Position numbers and translations under genes: made by a program
DNA from: Orychophragmus violaceus
Lineage: Eukaryota > Streptophyta > Magnoliopsida > Brassicales > Brassicaceae
Direction of reading: 5' to 3'
DNA length: 64,000 nt
Assembly (NCBI GenBank): GCA_030180135.1
Contig: CM058237.1
Location: 44,926,689 to 44,990,688 of the forward strand
The notes under the pieces: model-generated
The model's input: only the letters and a program-made list of their open reading frames with translations
Databases searched by the model: none
Told to the model about the DNA's origin: nothing
Shown: piece after piece, positions 35,140-47,091 of the stretch
How positions within the stretch are numbered: the stretch's first letter is position 1
Layout of the letters: every line of letters starts with the position of its first letter

Positions 35140-36317
35140 TGATAGGTCGAGTTTTATCCCTATACTAACTGCAAGTGCACAGTGATGTAGTTGTAGTACT
35201 TAGGGTATCGAATCCACAGGGACTCCGGTCAACGATAGATAAGAACAGAAAAGATTAAACTAGGAGAAAGCAATATGGGAAAGCAGTAAATCAAAGCAGA
35301 AAAGTAAATCAAGATTGGTTTGTAAGCAAGCAAGCGAAGCGTTAGGTTTCAGGAGTTCTCAGGAAATCAGGAACACAAGCAATCAGTCAATCAGGATCTA
35401 ATCAATAACTGTTCTAGAACTCAAACACGGATATATAATTCACCAACTCTCGTTGCGAGAATTCTCTAAGTCTAAGTGCAGCAATCCAAACTCTTTGCAA
35501 TTACTAACAGATTAAACTAGCATTAATGATCAGGTTTGATATGTTCACAATTCCCCTAAACCAAATCTCTTTGCGAGTAGATCAAATTGCTCATCTAGGT
35601 TCTTTCTAGCTAATTAACCAACTCTCGTTGTATCAATCAACCTAACATCATAATTCTAATTAGCTACTTCAGATTAAGCATTAAGAACAACCTAAACAAA
35701 GAACTAGCAGATATGAATCCCTACAGATTGATTTAAACTATAGTTCCATGAAATCCCTAATGAGAATCCCTAAACCTAACAGGTAAACTACTCAGACATA
35801 ATCATCGAAACAGAAAACATCATGAATAGAAAACCAAATATCATATAACAGAATAAAGAACTGGGGTTCGAAATCAAGTCTCTTTCGAGAACAATATCAG
35901 CCCCTAAAACTCTCTCTGAATAAAAATAAAGCGTAAGTAAAGCGTTGCCTAAACAATGGCTTAAAAACCCTTATATAATAACTAAAACACGTTTTGGGCT
36001 TCTGTGTAAATATCTGGGCTTTCTGGGCTTTAGTGCATTAATCCTCATTCTTCATTAACGCTCGCGAGAATGCTTGGTCACGCTATGCAACGATCGATGC
36101 TAATGGTGTGCCGATCGTTGCAAGCGTCAAATATGGGCAGTGAACTCTGTCTCTCGGGTAAAATCTCCAAAATGCTCCAGAATGCTCCAATAACTCCAAT
36201 TATGCTCCAAACGTGTCTAAACCTGTAAACATACTAAAAAGACTCCAAAACATAACATAAGACTTGATAAATAAGGCATATACCATGGTTAAAACCGGTA
36301 AAATCCATAGTATATCA
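35140..36317 (-). repeat. Element B 3' LTR
   Basis: TGATA to TATCA ends. Palindrome pair at 36087/36108. The polypurine tract follows on the right. Confidence 0.92.
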
Positions 36318-37658
36318 ACTCCCCCACACTTAGCTCTTGCTTGTCCTCAAGCAAGTAAAGAACCAAAGTATAAGAGAAGAAGTTTGAAAACTCAGAAACT
36401 CATTTTGTCCTAGGAACTTTCACAATCACATTCACTTAGTAAGCCACTGAAAACTTTCCTACAGAACTCAAGACCATAATATACTTCCGTCACACTTAGC
36501 AACTGTCCTAAGTAAACTCCACAATCACATTCAAGCATTCAAATTCTCCCTACTGACTTCTGCAAGTATTTAAGTGCGGTCTCACCTAAGGAGTATCGAT
36601 CAAAGGGCACATGGACTCTTACCTTGCCAGCTCTAGACCACCATACTGTCTTTATCTGGTCCCTTTCTTCTCTTTTCCCTTCCTTAACAACTGATTTTTC
36701 CCCACTGGGTATCATTTTATTTTTTTTTATCAGTGTTCTTCCCATTTTGGGGTGTACTTCGGACACATTCCATGGATGCACAGAAGGTAATAGTTTTAGC
36801 TACCACTCCCGAGACCACTTCGGAGTTACCAACTCATCCTCAGTTTATTACTCTTTACTCTTTTTTTTTTACTTTATGGAAGGGGAGAAGGGAACCAAAT
36901 AGGACAGGTTAACAGGCTGTGTCAGAACTAACAAAGGAATCCGACACAAAGTATACCAAGCCCTTAGGTGAGAAATCTAAGTCAGTATTAAGGTTGAAGT
37001 CAGTAAAAGGATCCTCTGATACCTGAAGTGATATGGGTGTTCTCAGTAGGCTGATCTGCGTTGGGTTTTCTAACAGTCATAGAGGCTCTGCAAGTCCGTC
37101 CAATGGTCACTTAGTTCCTGTTCAAACGAAAATTTTCCTCGAAAAATCATAGTTTCATACAGATTTTGACTCAATAAAACAATGTTTTTGAAAAACTTAA
37201 GAAAACAAAAGCGTGCGTCAGTAGCTTCCTCCCCCACACTTAAACTACACTGTCCACAGTGTAATCAAGTCATGAGCTCGGTGAGAATAATAATCAAATT
37301 GAAGAACAAACCGAAAAAATGCAGATTACTTACCTGTCGTCGCCCTGTGTCGATCGATGCCACAAGGGTGTCGATCGATGCAAGGCGAATATGCTCGCGG
37401 TTATGTAGATAACCGATGTCTGAACCGCAATCAATTCGTTAAACCGTAAATCGCGACTGCATCGACCGATGCACAATGTGTGTCGATCGATGCAATGCGC
37501 TTCTGTCTGTTTCTCACGGCTTTGAACACACAAAACAGAAAAATTAAAAATACCAAATAAAAACGAAGAAATGAAAACAAAAACGAACCTAACAGTGGGT
37601 TGCCTCCCACTCAGTGCTTGTTTTTAGTCATTAGCTTGACTATTGGAAGAGATTTGAT
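36318..37658 (-). other. Element B 3' noncoding region
   Basis: Contains the block conserved with A and C (about 36480-37090) and palindrome pairs at 37347/37368 and 37459/37480, both exactly 21 bp. Antisense ORFs such as 36624-36902 are not supported. Confidence 0.75.
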
Positions 37659-38948
37659 TCAAGGCGGTTTCAACTGAGACTTTGAATGTCTCTGTGAGTA
37701 TCTCTTCATCCAAGGAGGTGTATAGGCATTATGATCATGAGACTTCCCAAGGAAAGAGAAATCAGAATCAGGGCGGGAGCGAAGCTTGGTCGGTCTACTG
37801 CGTTTTCCTGCATTCAAAACAATGTGATCAGAAGGTTTAAGCTTAGGTGATTTGTACCTTACCTTTGATGCAGATCCGATGTTTGGGGCTTTCTGCTTAT
37901 GAGCAGTTGCAGGTACTGAAGATGTTCGAGCAGGTCCAAGAGGAACTGCCATCTTCTTCTTTCCACTATCAGATACTGTAGTTCCACCAATCTGAACTTC
38001 TTCTTTCAGATGACCATCAGTGGAGATCATCTTCTTTGCATGAACTCGCGAAGTTTCAACTGGTGGTGTTTTATTCACCTTCTTATCCATCACTTTCATG
38101 CAGTTAGCCACTTCTAGCTCCTGTTTAGAGGGTTTAGGAACCTTAGGATATGGCACAGGGGGTTTATACACTCGTTCTGGCACTGTTGCAGGTTTCTGGT
38201 CATGTCTGCGTTCTGTGTCGATCGTTGCATGATGTGTGTCGATCGATGCAAGGCGATTCTGTTTCTCGAAAGAACTCGAAATTGCCGTCAGAACGGCGTG
38301 TCGATCGACACATAGGGGGTGTCGATCGATGCATGTATCCGGCAGACAATATTCATCCAGAAAATCCGAGATTATGCTCTCTTCTTCACCTAGCAACTCA
38401 ATCTCATCTCTTAAGGTCACACCTTTGATGGATTTATACTGTTCAGCTTCCCTAGCTTCATTTTGTCTTTGTATTGCTCCAGCTGTTTGTTGAACTCGAA
38501 CATCTAGCTTCTTCATATGTGTGCTTAAGGATTCAAACTTCTCACTCAGATTTTCATGTATAGCATCCAGCTTCCTGTCGAAGTCCATAGCAATCTTAGT
38601 CTGATCCTCTAGCAGCTGCTCCATCATGGATTCCATCTTGCTCTCATAAGCTCTAGCAGCAGGAGGTGTGTGATAAGAAGATGATCCATAGGCTCTCTGA
38701 TAAGAATTACCTTGCTGATTACCAAACCTGTTTCCTTGAAACCCAGAACCATTTATGTAGTTCCTCTCCTCTTCCTGTCTTTCCAGTAACTGCTCCATCA
38801 TGCTCATCAGCTTACCATATCGTTCATTTTGAGGAGGAACATGCTGATATGATGGAGATTCATAATCTCTGGTGAATGAATAGGAACCATACCCTCTGCA
38901 GAACGAGTTATTCTGCTGATTTTCCAACATCTGTTCCATGATTCCCAT
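37659..38948 (-). CDS. Element B gag-linker-like ORF
   Basis: 430 codons from the first in-frame ATG at 38948-38946 (MGIMEQMLENQQNN) to 37659; the frame is open further upstream without an ATG. Three repeats of the type MEQxLExQ predict a coiled coil. The segment GFQGNRFGNQQGNSYQR matches the Gly/Gln-rich middle of A gag-protease, and the C-terminus (YTPPWMKRYSQR) matches that of A (YSPPWMRRLEQR). The gag core and the DLGA protease motif are missing, so it looks like an internal deletion product of an A-like gag-protease that kept both ends. Its function is unknown; binding partner Gag is one possibility. Two palindrome pairs are embedded and read in two different frames. Confidence 0.75.
   Translation of the reverse strand: MGIMEQMLENQQNNSFCRGYGSYSFTRDYESPSYQHVPPQNERYGKLMSMMEQLLERQEEERNYINGSGFQGNRFGNQQGNSYQRAYGSSSYHTPPAARAYESKMESMMEQLLEDQTKIAMDFDRKLDAIHENLSEKFESLSTHMKKLDVRVQQTAGAIQRQNEAREAEQYKSIKGVTLRDEIELLGEEESIISDFLDEYCLPDTCIDRHPLCVDRHAVLTAISSSFEKQNRLASIDTHHATIDTERRHDQKPATVPERVYKPPVPYPKVPKPSKQELEVANCMKVMDKKVNKTPPVETSRVHAKKMISTDGHLKEEVQIGGTTVSDSGKKKMAVPLGPARTSSVPATAHKQKAPNIGSASKVRYKSPKLKPSDHIVLNAGKRSRPTKLRSRPDSDFSFLGKSHDHNAYTPPWMKRYSQRHSKSQLKPP
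38215..38332. repeat. Two palindrome pairs inside element B ORF
   Basis: Pairs 38215/38236 and 38298/38319, each 21 bp apart. In the ORF the first gives ASIDTHHATIDT and the second gives CIDRHPLCVDRH, so the same DNA motif is read in two reading frames. Confidence 0.9.
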
Positions 38949-38962
38949 TATTCTTTCGCACT

Positions 38963-39044
38963 GTGTCGATCGATGCAGAGTAGCGTCGATCGATGCAAGC
39001 TCGAGAATGCAACGATCGACACACAGGACAGTGTCAATCGATGC
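38963..39044. repeat. Palindrome cluster in element B leader
   Basis: Sites at 38963, 38983, 39009 and 39031 (steps 20, 26, 22) between the ORF start and the primer site. Confidence 0.85.
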
Positions 39045-39162
39045 AAAGCGATTACAGGCATACCTGAAACGCAAGAAACAGAAAAAAAATTAGTGATGAA
39101 AAACAAAAAACGAAAATCCTAGTATAAACCCTAAGTTCAAATCTATCGGAGACTCAAAAGAG

Positions 39163-39180
39163 TCCCCGGCAACGGCGCCA
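39163..39180 (-). other. Element B primer-binding site (tRNA-Asp)
   Basis: tccccggcaacggcgcca on the plus strand, complementary to the tRNA-Asp end on the minus strand, six bases from the 5' LTR. Confidence 0.9.
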
Positions 39181-39186
39181 AAAACT

Positions 39187-40365
39187 TGATAGGTCGAGTT
39201 TTATCCCTATACTAACTGCAAGTGCACAGTGATGTAGTTGTAGTACTTAGGGTATCGAATCCACAGGGACTCCGGTCAACGATAGATAAGAACAGAAAAG
39301 ATTAAACTAGGAGAAAGCAATATGGGAAAGCAGTAAATCAAAGCAGAAAAGTAAATCAAGATTGGTTTGTAAGCAAGCAAGCGAAGCGTTAGGTTTCAGG
39401 AGTTCTCAGGAAATCAGGAACACAAGCAATCAGTCAATCAGGATCTAATCAATAACTGTTCTAGAACTCAAACACGGATATAGAATTCACCAACTCTCGT
39501 TGCGAGAATTCTCTAAGTCTAAGTGCAGCAATCCAAATCTCTTTGCAATTACTAACAGATTAAACTAGCATTAATGACCAGGTTTGATATGTTCACAATT
39601 CCCCTAAACCAAATCTCTTTGCGAGTAGATCAAATTGCTCATCTAGGTTCTTTCTAGATAATTAACCAACTCTCGTTGTATCAATCAACCTAACATCATA
39701 ATTCTGATTAGCTACTTCAGATTAAGCATTAAGAACAACCTAAACAAAGAACTAGCAGATATGAATCCCTACAGATTGATTTAAACTATAGTTCCATGAA
39801 ATCCCTAATGAGAATCCCTAAACCTAACAGGTAAACTACTCAGACATAATCATTGAAACAGAAAACATCATGAATAGAAAACCAAATATCATATAACAGA
39901 ATAAAAAACTAGGGTTCGAAATCAAGTCTCTTTCGAGAACAAGATCAGCCCCTAAAACTCTCTCTGAATAAAAATAAAGCGTAAGTAAAGCGTTGCCTAA
40001 ACAATGGCTTAAAAACCCTTATATAATAGCTAAAACACGTTTTGGGCTTCTGTGTAAATATATGGGCTTTCTGGGCTTTAGTGCATTAATCCTCATTCTT
40101 CATTAACGCTCGCGAGAATGCTTGGTCACGCTATGCAACGATCGATGCTAATGGTGTGCCGATCGTTGCAAGCGTCAAATATGGGCAGTGAACTCTGTCT
40201 CTCGGGTAAAATCTCCAAAATGCTCCAGAATGCTCCAACAACTCCAATTATGCTCCAAACGTGTCTAAACCTGTAAACATACTAAAAAGACTCCAAAACA
40301 TAACATAAGACTCGATAAATAAGGCATATACCATGGTTAAAACCGGTAAAATCCATGGTATATCA
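39187..40365 (-). repeat. Element B 5' LTR
   Basis: Partner of 35140-36317. Palindrome pair at 40135/40156. Confidence 0.92.
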
Positions 40366-41530
40366 TACTTGCTCTTAAGTAAAAGTCGTATTGTCGAGAT
40401 GAGACAATCATATGACACTAGGCAGTCATAATGCTTTGCTAGAAGCCACTTATGATCAATGAGTTGAGAACTTATTGCTAGTGTTATATGATCCTACAGG
40501 GTCACACACCTAAGAAAACTGGACGTTGTATATGGGGTTGATCATTAATGTAATGATCGGGTGAATGCATATTTGATATGCATTCAATACCAAGTTTCTG
40601 GGGCAGTGTCGATCGATGCAATAAGTGTGTCGGTCGATACAAATCGGCAGTGTCGATCGACACAATAAGTGTGTCGGTCGACACAACTCGCGAATTGCCA
40701 GATTAAAATCGGTTTAATCGCTGGTTAATTCGGTTGTGGTTTAAGTCGACATATATAAGATATATGGTCGACCTAAACACTAACCTAACCTAATTCACAG
40801 CCACCAGAAAAGAAATAGAAACCTCTTGAGAGATCTGATCTCTAAAGGCACTAGCATCCCTTCTGTTCAGTTTGTGTGCGTGTGGATACCAGTAGAGGCG
40901 CAGCATTTGAGGTGCTCTAGATCTCGATTATCTGCAAAACCTTCCGCTGCTAATCACCAGGTAATTCTAAGATCCCTAGATTCAATTACATGAACCCTAG
41001 ATCCTAGGCTTGGAATTCAGACCAGGATTGCCTAATTGGATTAGGATCTGCTAGAAATTCCTACACAGACTTGGTTGCCTCTATCCTTCGTCAAGATGTC
41101 TGGCCCTCTTTTGCGTTCTTTTCGTCGGAAGTGTTAGCCGGTCTTTCTTTAATTTTCGATTGGAAGCTGCGTGCGGAAAATAATTCGTCAAATAAAAGCG
41201 CTTATCTCATTGTGCAAACTATCACCCTTGATGGTCGCTTCAGTTTTTATGTGGTGGCTGGCATTTTTTTTGGCTCGTGGGGTTCTTTGCAGATGAGAGG
41301 GCTACCTCTTTTTGATGTTTTCTGGCGGTTTTAGCCTTTTAGCATGTTTCTGGTTTTTGTTCCGGTAAGGATTGTGTCCTTTGCTTTCGGTTGTGCTATG
41401 GTCAACACACAAAGGTTGTTTTTGTATCCCTCTGGTTTGTTGTCCCATTTTGTATCTTTAAAACTTTGGCTAAGACCTTGTTATAGGTAAGTTATATACC
41501 GATCATTGACAAAAAAAAAACTTAAAACCT

Positions 41531-43961
41531 TTGATCGTAAATGAATAGACAATTTATTCAATAAAAAAAACTGAATGTGTTTAAGGCCCTTTTTCGTTTT
41601 TGTAGTTGGATGATGCGTCTAGATGTTGTTCGTTTTATATTTTCAGTTATATATATATATATATGTTGGATCTAGATATTTATTTGTTTGTTTTTCTATT
41701 TCGGATCAGCATTTAAATGCAGCTAATTTTAAAATATTCGATTTTGACGAAAATTGCAATTTTGACGGAATACGCGATTTTGTGGACAAACGCGATTTTG
41801 CGGAAAAATTTGTTTCCCGAAAAAACCGTGTTTTCCGTCAAAATCGTTTTTTCGTCAAATCGCAATCCACATTATCCGATAAAATAACATTTTCCATCAA
41901 AATCATGTTTTTTGTTGTCAAAATCGTATTTTTCGTCAAAATTGCAAAATTGTTTTTCTGTCAAAATTGTGTTTCCCTCACCAAACCAGAGCTGGAACCC
42001 CTCATCCAGCTTCTTATCCCATGCATTCTTGATTGTGAGAAGGCTGTTTCTAATTATCTTATCAGTAAATCGATGGACTTGCTGGTTTGAGTGTGGCTCA
42101 TTTCCATGACGTCTTGAGTTCCTCTCTCTCCAAACAAGATGTACTGATATTTGGAAAGTATATCATAGCACGCAGTGCCGTCCCTGCATTAAAGCAAGGG
42201 AAGCATTAGGTTTAGACCACTTTTTTTTTCTTTTTTTTTTATGTTCAGCTTTTCTTTTTTTTACAACAAAGACCACATTTTTTTATCAAAAGCTTTAAGC
42301 CACGAAAAGATACGGGGCGGCACTGACAGCACGAATAGTGATTTTTTTTGTAGAGTTGTATTAGAGGCTAGGTGAACAATCTCTTGCCACTCTGAAGTAT
42401 ATACATGTTGGAGATACTCTCGAACTAGAAGTTCCTAAATCTGCGATATATATTGGCAATTTAAAAACAAATTTTGCTGTGTTTCTTGGTGTCTTATGTA
42501 TAGTTGGAAGGCTACACCGATATTTGTATTTTAAGCTAACTAGAGTCTTTAATTCATGTCCGTTGTTTTTATATTCTTCTATACATTTGATCTTGTAAAC
42601 AGTTCTTAGTTTTTAATCGAATGACGTTTAATAACATTTAAAACTCCTCTCTCTCAAAATAAATTTGGGAGAATGTAATATATGCTTCTGCTTTGATATT
42701 GGGATTTGTTGTTGGACTAGAGATTGTTTTTCTTTGATTTCACCTGACTTCTTAAAAAGAACTAAAATGGACATAGATTTCTGAGACAGCACATATACAC
42801 GTTATAAATGCATGCATGTAAGATATTAAGAATCTTTTGATGAACATATATTAATATCGAAGAGAATATATATAATTTTACAAGAGAATATCGGAGTATC
42901 CAAACAATATATATCAAATATACATCAGAGAAATGTTTTTATATATATTAATATTACCCGCAGTCGAAGCGTTGACATTAAAACTGGTCAAAAAGTCAAG
43001 AAACAAAGGTAAAGACAAGTCTTTGGTATAGATGTCATCGAATTAGCGATAAAGGGATATGTAGAACATTTATCTGACCAAAGGCAAGCTATTCACGGAC
43101 GAAGTGAATACCTAATATGCTTTTCTGTTAGCATAAGATCAAATTAGAAGATAATAGATGACATAGACATTATCACACCATTGTAACCAAGTGAAAACAA
43201 GATTCATCTCATAAAATAAAGAATGCAGCTAAGTACCTTTAGAAAAGGAATTAGCAACTCCATGATATTCTAGTTTAGCACTAGATGATAACTATCAACG
43301 GTCACATGAGCATAGTGGAAGAAAAATTTAAAAGAAAAGGATGATGGTATGGCCGTTTGAATTTGAAAAGAGTAAGACAATGACTAAGAATAGAATGGAG
43401 GCTTTTTTGTTAGATTGAAGAGAAGGAAGAGTTTGACCATTAGTGATAGTGTGGGAATATAAATAGCTATTGTTCTTTCTTAGTTGGTTTATGCTTTGAT
43501 TGTTGCAAGTTGCAGACACTATGAGTCGCAGTTCAATGGTTATGAGATCGTAGATCTTGATTATTTTGTTATGAGATTGTAATTGGTATCTATATTTAAA
43601 GCAATTCATCATTCTTAATAAACATTTGATTAAGCTACATAGTACATAAATCTACCATTGCTTCATCGAAAAGTTCAAACAAGCGTGAAATGTCGATGAG
43701 CGGTACACCGGTGAATTCACGTTATTCACATGAGTATGAAGACATGGATATGATATGGAAGAGTTGTTTCTTGTTTCTAATGGGAGTGTATCATTATTTA
43801 AATAAAGCTTATATGATTAAGATGACAAACTTTAGATAGCATGAGTCGAAGATGTCTTCGATAGAGATGAAGATGTCATTACTCAACATTACACTTTAAT
43901 CGTTGGGAAGAGGCTGGTTTAAACTTTTGAAAGAAATATTCCACAATCAGACTATCCAGAA
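41531..43961. other. Intergenic; (AT)n and low-complexity stretches
   Basis: (AT)n at about 41645-41664, T-rich runs at 42210-42290 and no convincing gene. The ORF at 43328-43612 minus has no motif I recognise. Confidence 0.45.
41735..41985 (+). repeat. Minisatellite of gtCAAAATCGttttt-type units
   Basis: About ten imperfect 20-27 bp units alternate gatttt(g)(a)cgg and gtcaaaatcg(t)nttttc. The plus-strand ORF 41623-42090 is a by-product of the repeat. Confidence 0.65.
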
Positions 43962-46900
43962 TCACACTACAAGAAATATGCATATTATTAGCACGGAAAA
44001 AATGCTATAATATGTCATTGATAGCATTTTCATAAACGCTAAGACATCCCAAGCTATCGTAGGTTCCACATATATAATAACGCGTTTTTGATATGTTATA
44101 ATAGGTGTTTATACAATATCAGTATTCAAATGCTATAATTGAATCTATCTATAATAGCATTTCGTAGCCGAGCCGAGCCGAGCCGTGTTTAATTATTATT
44201 ATTATTATTATATTATTATTATTATTATTATTATTATTGTGTATCAATTAAATTTATATTAAAAATTATATTTGAAATGATTTTATTAATTAAAAATCAT
44301 GTTTACACAAAGTTCACTAACAAAACTATCTAAGTTATGTTAACAAAAAAAAATCTATAAGTTCAAATTAAATTAAATCCTTTCTTCCTTGTTTTGTCCA
44401 CTCTTTTTGCTCTTTTCTTCTTCCTTTCTCTTTTCTTTGTTTCTTCAAGGACTGATTTCTCAGAGTGCCATCGCTTGTCATCAGTGACAGCAACAACATC
44501 TCCATTTTTTCCATATAGCCATCTTCATCACATATGTTGCATATCAAATTCAAAATGTCAAGTCTTCTCTCGTTTTAAGGAACCAAGCTGTAAAAAGAGC
44601 CTAAAACAAAGTGTATGATACACAAAACATAAGCAGAATCAACCTGGTATTGTCGGTCTTGGTAAATTCAGAAACAAATCCTAACAGAAATGATGAAACA
44701 AATCCTAACATAGAACTACAAGGAAGTCACCAGATTGTACCTATTTGATTGTGTGCCCTTTAGTCTCGGTGTCTCTATGTTTATCTTCTTGACATAAACA
44801 TGACTAGTGAGGTGTAATATGGAAACATTTGGCGTGAAAGATGCATCAGAATTTTCTACTTGCCTGCTTTTGAAAATTCAAGCATGGCAACACACAATAC
44901 AATTAAAGAATTTAGTAAAAGGACTAACCTGATGTTGCGTTTTACAAGAATTTAGTAACCAAAGTAACTCAGTAGCATATTGTAGGTTCATAAAGCCAGC
45001 TTTTAAAGTTTTTTCACCTGATAAACAAAACAGAGTCTCCAGCACTTAATCTTTTCGATTAGTGTTTTGCAGAAAAAATCAGCTGAGTGCTTGCTTCCTC
45101 TTAACAGCCCAAAGTCAGGTACATAGAACATATCTCTCTCCTGATACGCAAACCGTTTAAGAGTCATTCAAATATCGATAAGAGTTTAATAAGGAAACAA
45201 ATGGAAGTTGAAAGAACTGAAACTTACAGAGTGAGCAGGTTGTAGACTCATATGAGCATAGATTTCGTCACTATCTTTGTCTGCCTGTCAAAATGCAACA
45301 AAACCATCGTCAAACTGTCTTATAGAGTGATCAGGTTGTAGACTTACAGAGTGAGCAGGTTATTACCTCCATCGAGTGGAGAAAGCTAGGAACTTTGCAA
45401 ACGCACACCTGCGTGAACAAAGCAATGGTGTTGATTTTTTTTTTGACAATCTAGAACTGAAACAATGGAATCTCAAAATAGATTGCAAGAGACGATAATT
45501 CCAAATCTGCTTCATCTCTTTTCTAAGAAACAAGAAAATAAAGAAGTAGTTAAACCTTGGAAGAAGTGGGGGTTGAGAGCAAGTCTTCAGGTCTGTTGGG
45601 ATGATTACAGTCTTGAGCTGAGATGGAAAAAACGAAGGTTTAAGGTTTTAAGCTAAAACTAGACCTGAACCTTAGCTATCACTTAGGTTACCACATGACG
45701 CTGTTCAACTTGTTCCACTTCAGCAATAGCCTTAGCCATCCTGCTGCGATGAGCCATGGGAAACGCTAATCATGATGGTATGAGCAAAAAAACGACAGAA
45801 GCATAGTTGGGACTTGGGATCCTGGAGATGTTGGTCATAGGCAGCAGTCTCTTTGTTGGACGAGCATACCACCAGGTCTCATCTCACATTCCTGCTACTC
45901 CAATCAAAACACAAACATCGGTGAGGAAATTAAATTAGAAAATGAACAGGAATCGAATCAATGTTTTCTGCAGAAACCGAAGCAATAAACACGAAAATAA
46001 GGGGAGAATAACTTGCCTTTCATGGGAGAGACAAAGAGAAAATCTGAGAGAAGGAGAAATTATAGATTGTAGATCGAAGAAGGCTTGAGAGGATCCCGTC
46101 GTCAATGACTCATATCGCTTTTACCCGGCCCTTACTTACTGCCGTGTTTCATGGCATAAACACGATTACCACCCTCGACGACTTTGAATCCATTCTCGAA
46201 TCTTTTCCCATATGTGTTTGGAACCCTAGATAAAGGAGCCAACATAGAAGCAATATGTCTATGTAAAAGGGGAAATCACCTGCAAGTCTGATTGAGAAGA
46301 GAGGAGTATGGAGACTGAGACGAGAAACAACTAGCAACAATGGACGGCAAGCTTAAGGTTCACGACTTGCTGCAGAGACAGACAAGATCCTGCGTCGATA
46401 CCTTGAGACCTTGGCTTCCTAGCTTCATTCTCCTCACTCTGGAGGTCGTCGTGAATTTATTGTGAAGCGATATCCATGGATTTCAGAAGAGGAAAGTGAG
46501 ATTTTGATTTATTTGAGAGATGTCGAGAAAGAAAAAAGAGATCAGAGAGACGAGAGGCTAAATTCGAATTGGGGTTGCGATGCTACACATGGATCAAGCA
46601 CCGGTTCTACAGAGACGAGAGGAGAGAAGAAGATTTGTAGCTGTAAACAAACAAACCCTAAACGAGAGAAGGAAGAGGAAAAAAAATATACGAGATGAGA
46701 GGGTAATTTTTAATCCTGGAGAAAGATGCATTTTTTTGTCCTGGAGAAAGAGTAAAAAAAAATTCGCCAAACCAAAAAATCCCGCTAAGTGTTGGCGCCT
46801 ATGACGAAAATTTAGATGTGAAAATCATTTTCCGCTCCTATTTAGTGATTATAACAGCGTAACATTTTTTAAATGCTATAACAGAATACTACAACCCAGA

Positions 46901-46975
46901 AAATCATCAATTATAGCAGTTACGAAAATCGTGCTATCGTAATGTGCTATCAATGCCTGTTTTTTTGTAGTGTCA
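43962..46975. mobile_element. CACTA (En/Spm-type) DNA transposon, non-autonomous
   Basis: The left end at 43965 reads CACTACAAGAAA; the right end at 46972 is the complement of CACTACAAAAAAACAGG. The 3-bp target duplication tca is at 43962-43964 and 46973-46975. Subterminal regions (43965-44170 and 46850-46972) carry several tgctata or tatagca motifs, the usual transposase-binding repeats of this superfamily. The 3.0 kb interior contains a (TTA)n run at about 44190-44240 and no recognisable TNP2 or TNPD transposase. Confidence 0.9.
44240..46850. other. Interior of the CACTA element, unassigned
   Basis: It holds stretches that look exonic on the minus strand (45700-46460) but no frame over about 80 codons with a motif. 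Repeated tacagagtgagcaggtt phrases occur near 45230, 45320 and 45345. It could be captured host sequence or a gutted transposase gene. Confidence 0.3.
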
Positions 46976-47091
46976 AGTACATTCATATTATCTCGAAGAT
47001 AACCGAGAGTCTAAGACTCACAATTGCTAGGTTACCGATATAAGAATTTGAATTTGGCAAGTCGCGATATTACTAAGAATTTTTTTTTGAT

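Larger units (their letters stand above)
35135..40370 (-). mobile_element. Element B: deletion-derived tRNA-Asp LTR element
   Basis: LTRs 35140-36317 and 39187-40365 (1,178 and 1,179 bp, about 13 differences by eye). TSD tactt at 35135-35139 and 40366-40370. It runs on the minus strand, inserted in the E 3' LTR. The primer site beside 39187 is tRNA-Asp, as in A. The interior of 2.87 kb lacks the gag core, protease and pol and keeps one ORF plus the 3' noncoding block shared with A and C. Confidence 0.93.
35109..41065 (+). repeat. Element E 3' LTR, split by element B
   Basis: 35109-35139 and 40371-41065 together make 726 bp, matching the 727-bp 5' LTR. Palindrome pairs sit at 40606/40627 and 40650/40671. 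The TSD cagac follows at 41066. Confidence 0.93.
21413..41070 (+). mobile_element. Element E: Ty1/copia retrotransposon hosting nested F and B
   Basis: The LTRs (21418-22144; and 35109-35139 plus 40371-41065) begin TGTTGG and end CCTACA. The target duplication cagac is at 21413-21417 and 41066-41070. The primer site is initiator-Met. Gag is split by F, pol is decayed and most of RNase H is missing. The LTRs differ at about a dozen positions by eye (roughly 1.5-2 percent), consistent with E being older than its two passengers. It carries ten palindrome pairs at exactly 21 bp. Confidence 0.93.
21315..41530 (+). mobile_element. 5'-truncated LINE, split by copia element E
   Basis: The LINE body is 21325-21417 plus 41066-41520. 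It is flanked by the exact 10-bp target duplication cttaaaacct (21315-21324 and 41521-41530) and ends in a ten-A tail after cattgac. Joined across E, the left part reads LLWAIQDMTASRRTRS and the right part matches the end of an RNase H-like domain (LVASILRQDVWPSFA, then NNSSNKSAYLI). Tail, 5' truncation and target duplication are classic L1-type features. The small ORF at 41071-41334 is part of this relic, and its frame is lost partway. Confidence 0.85.
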
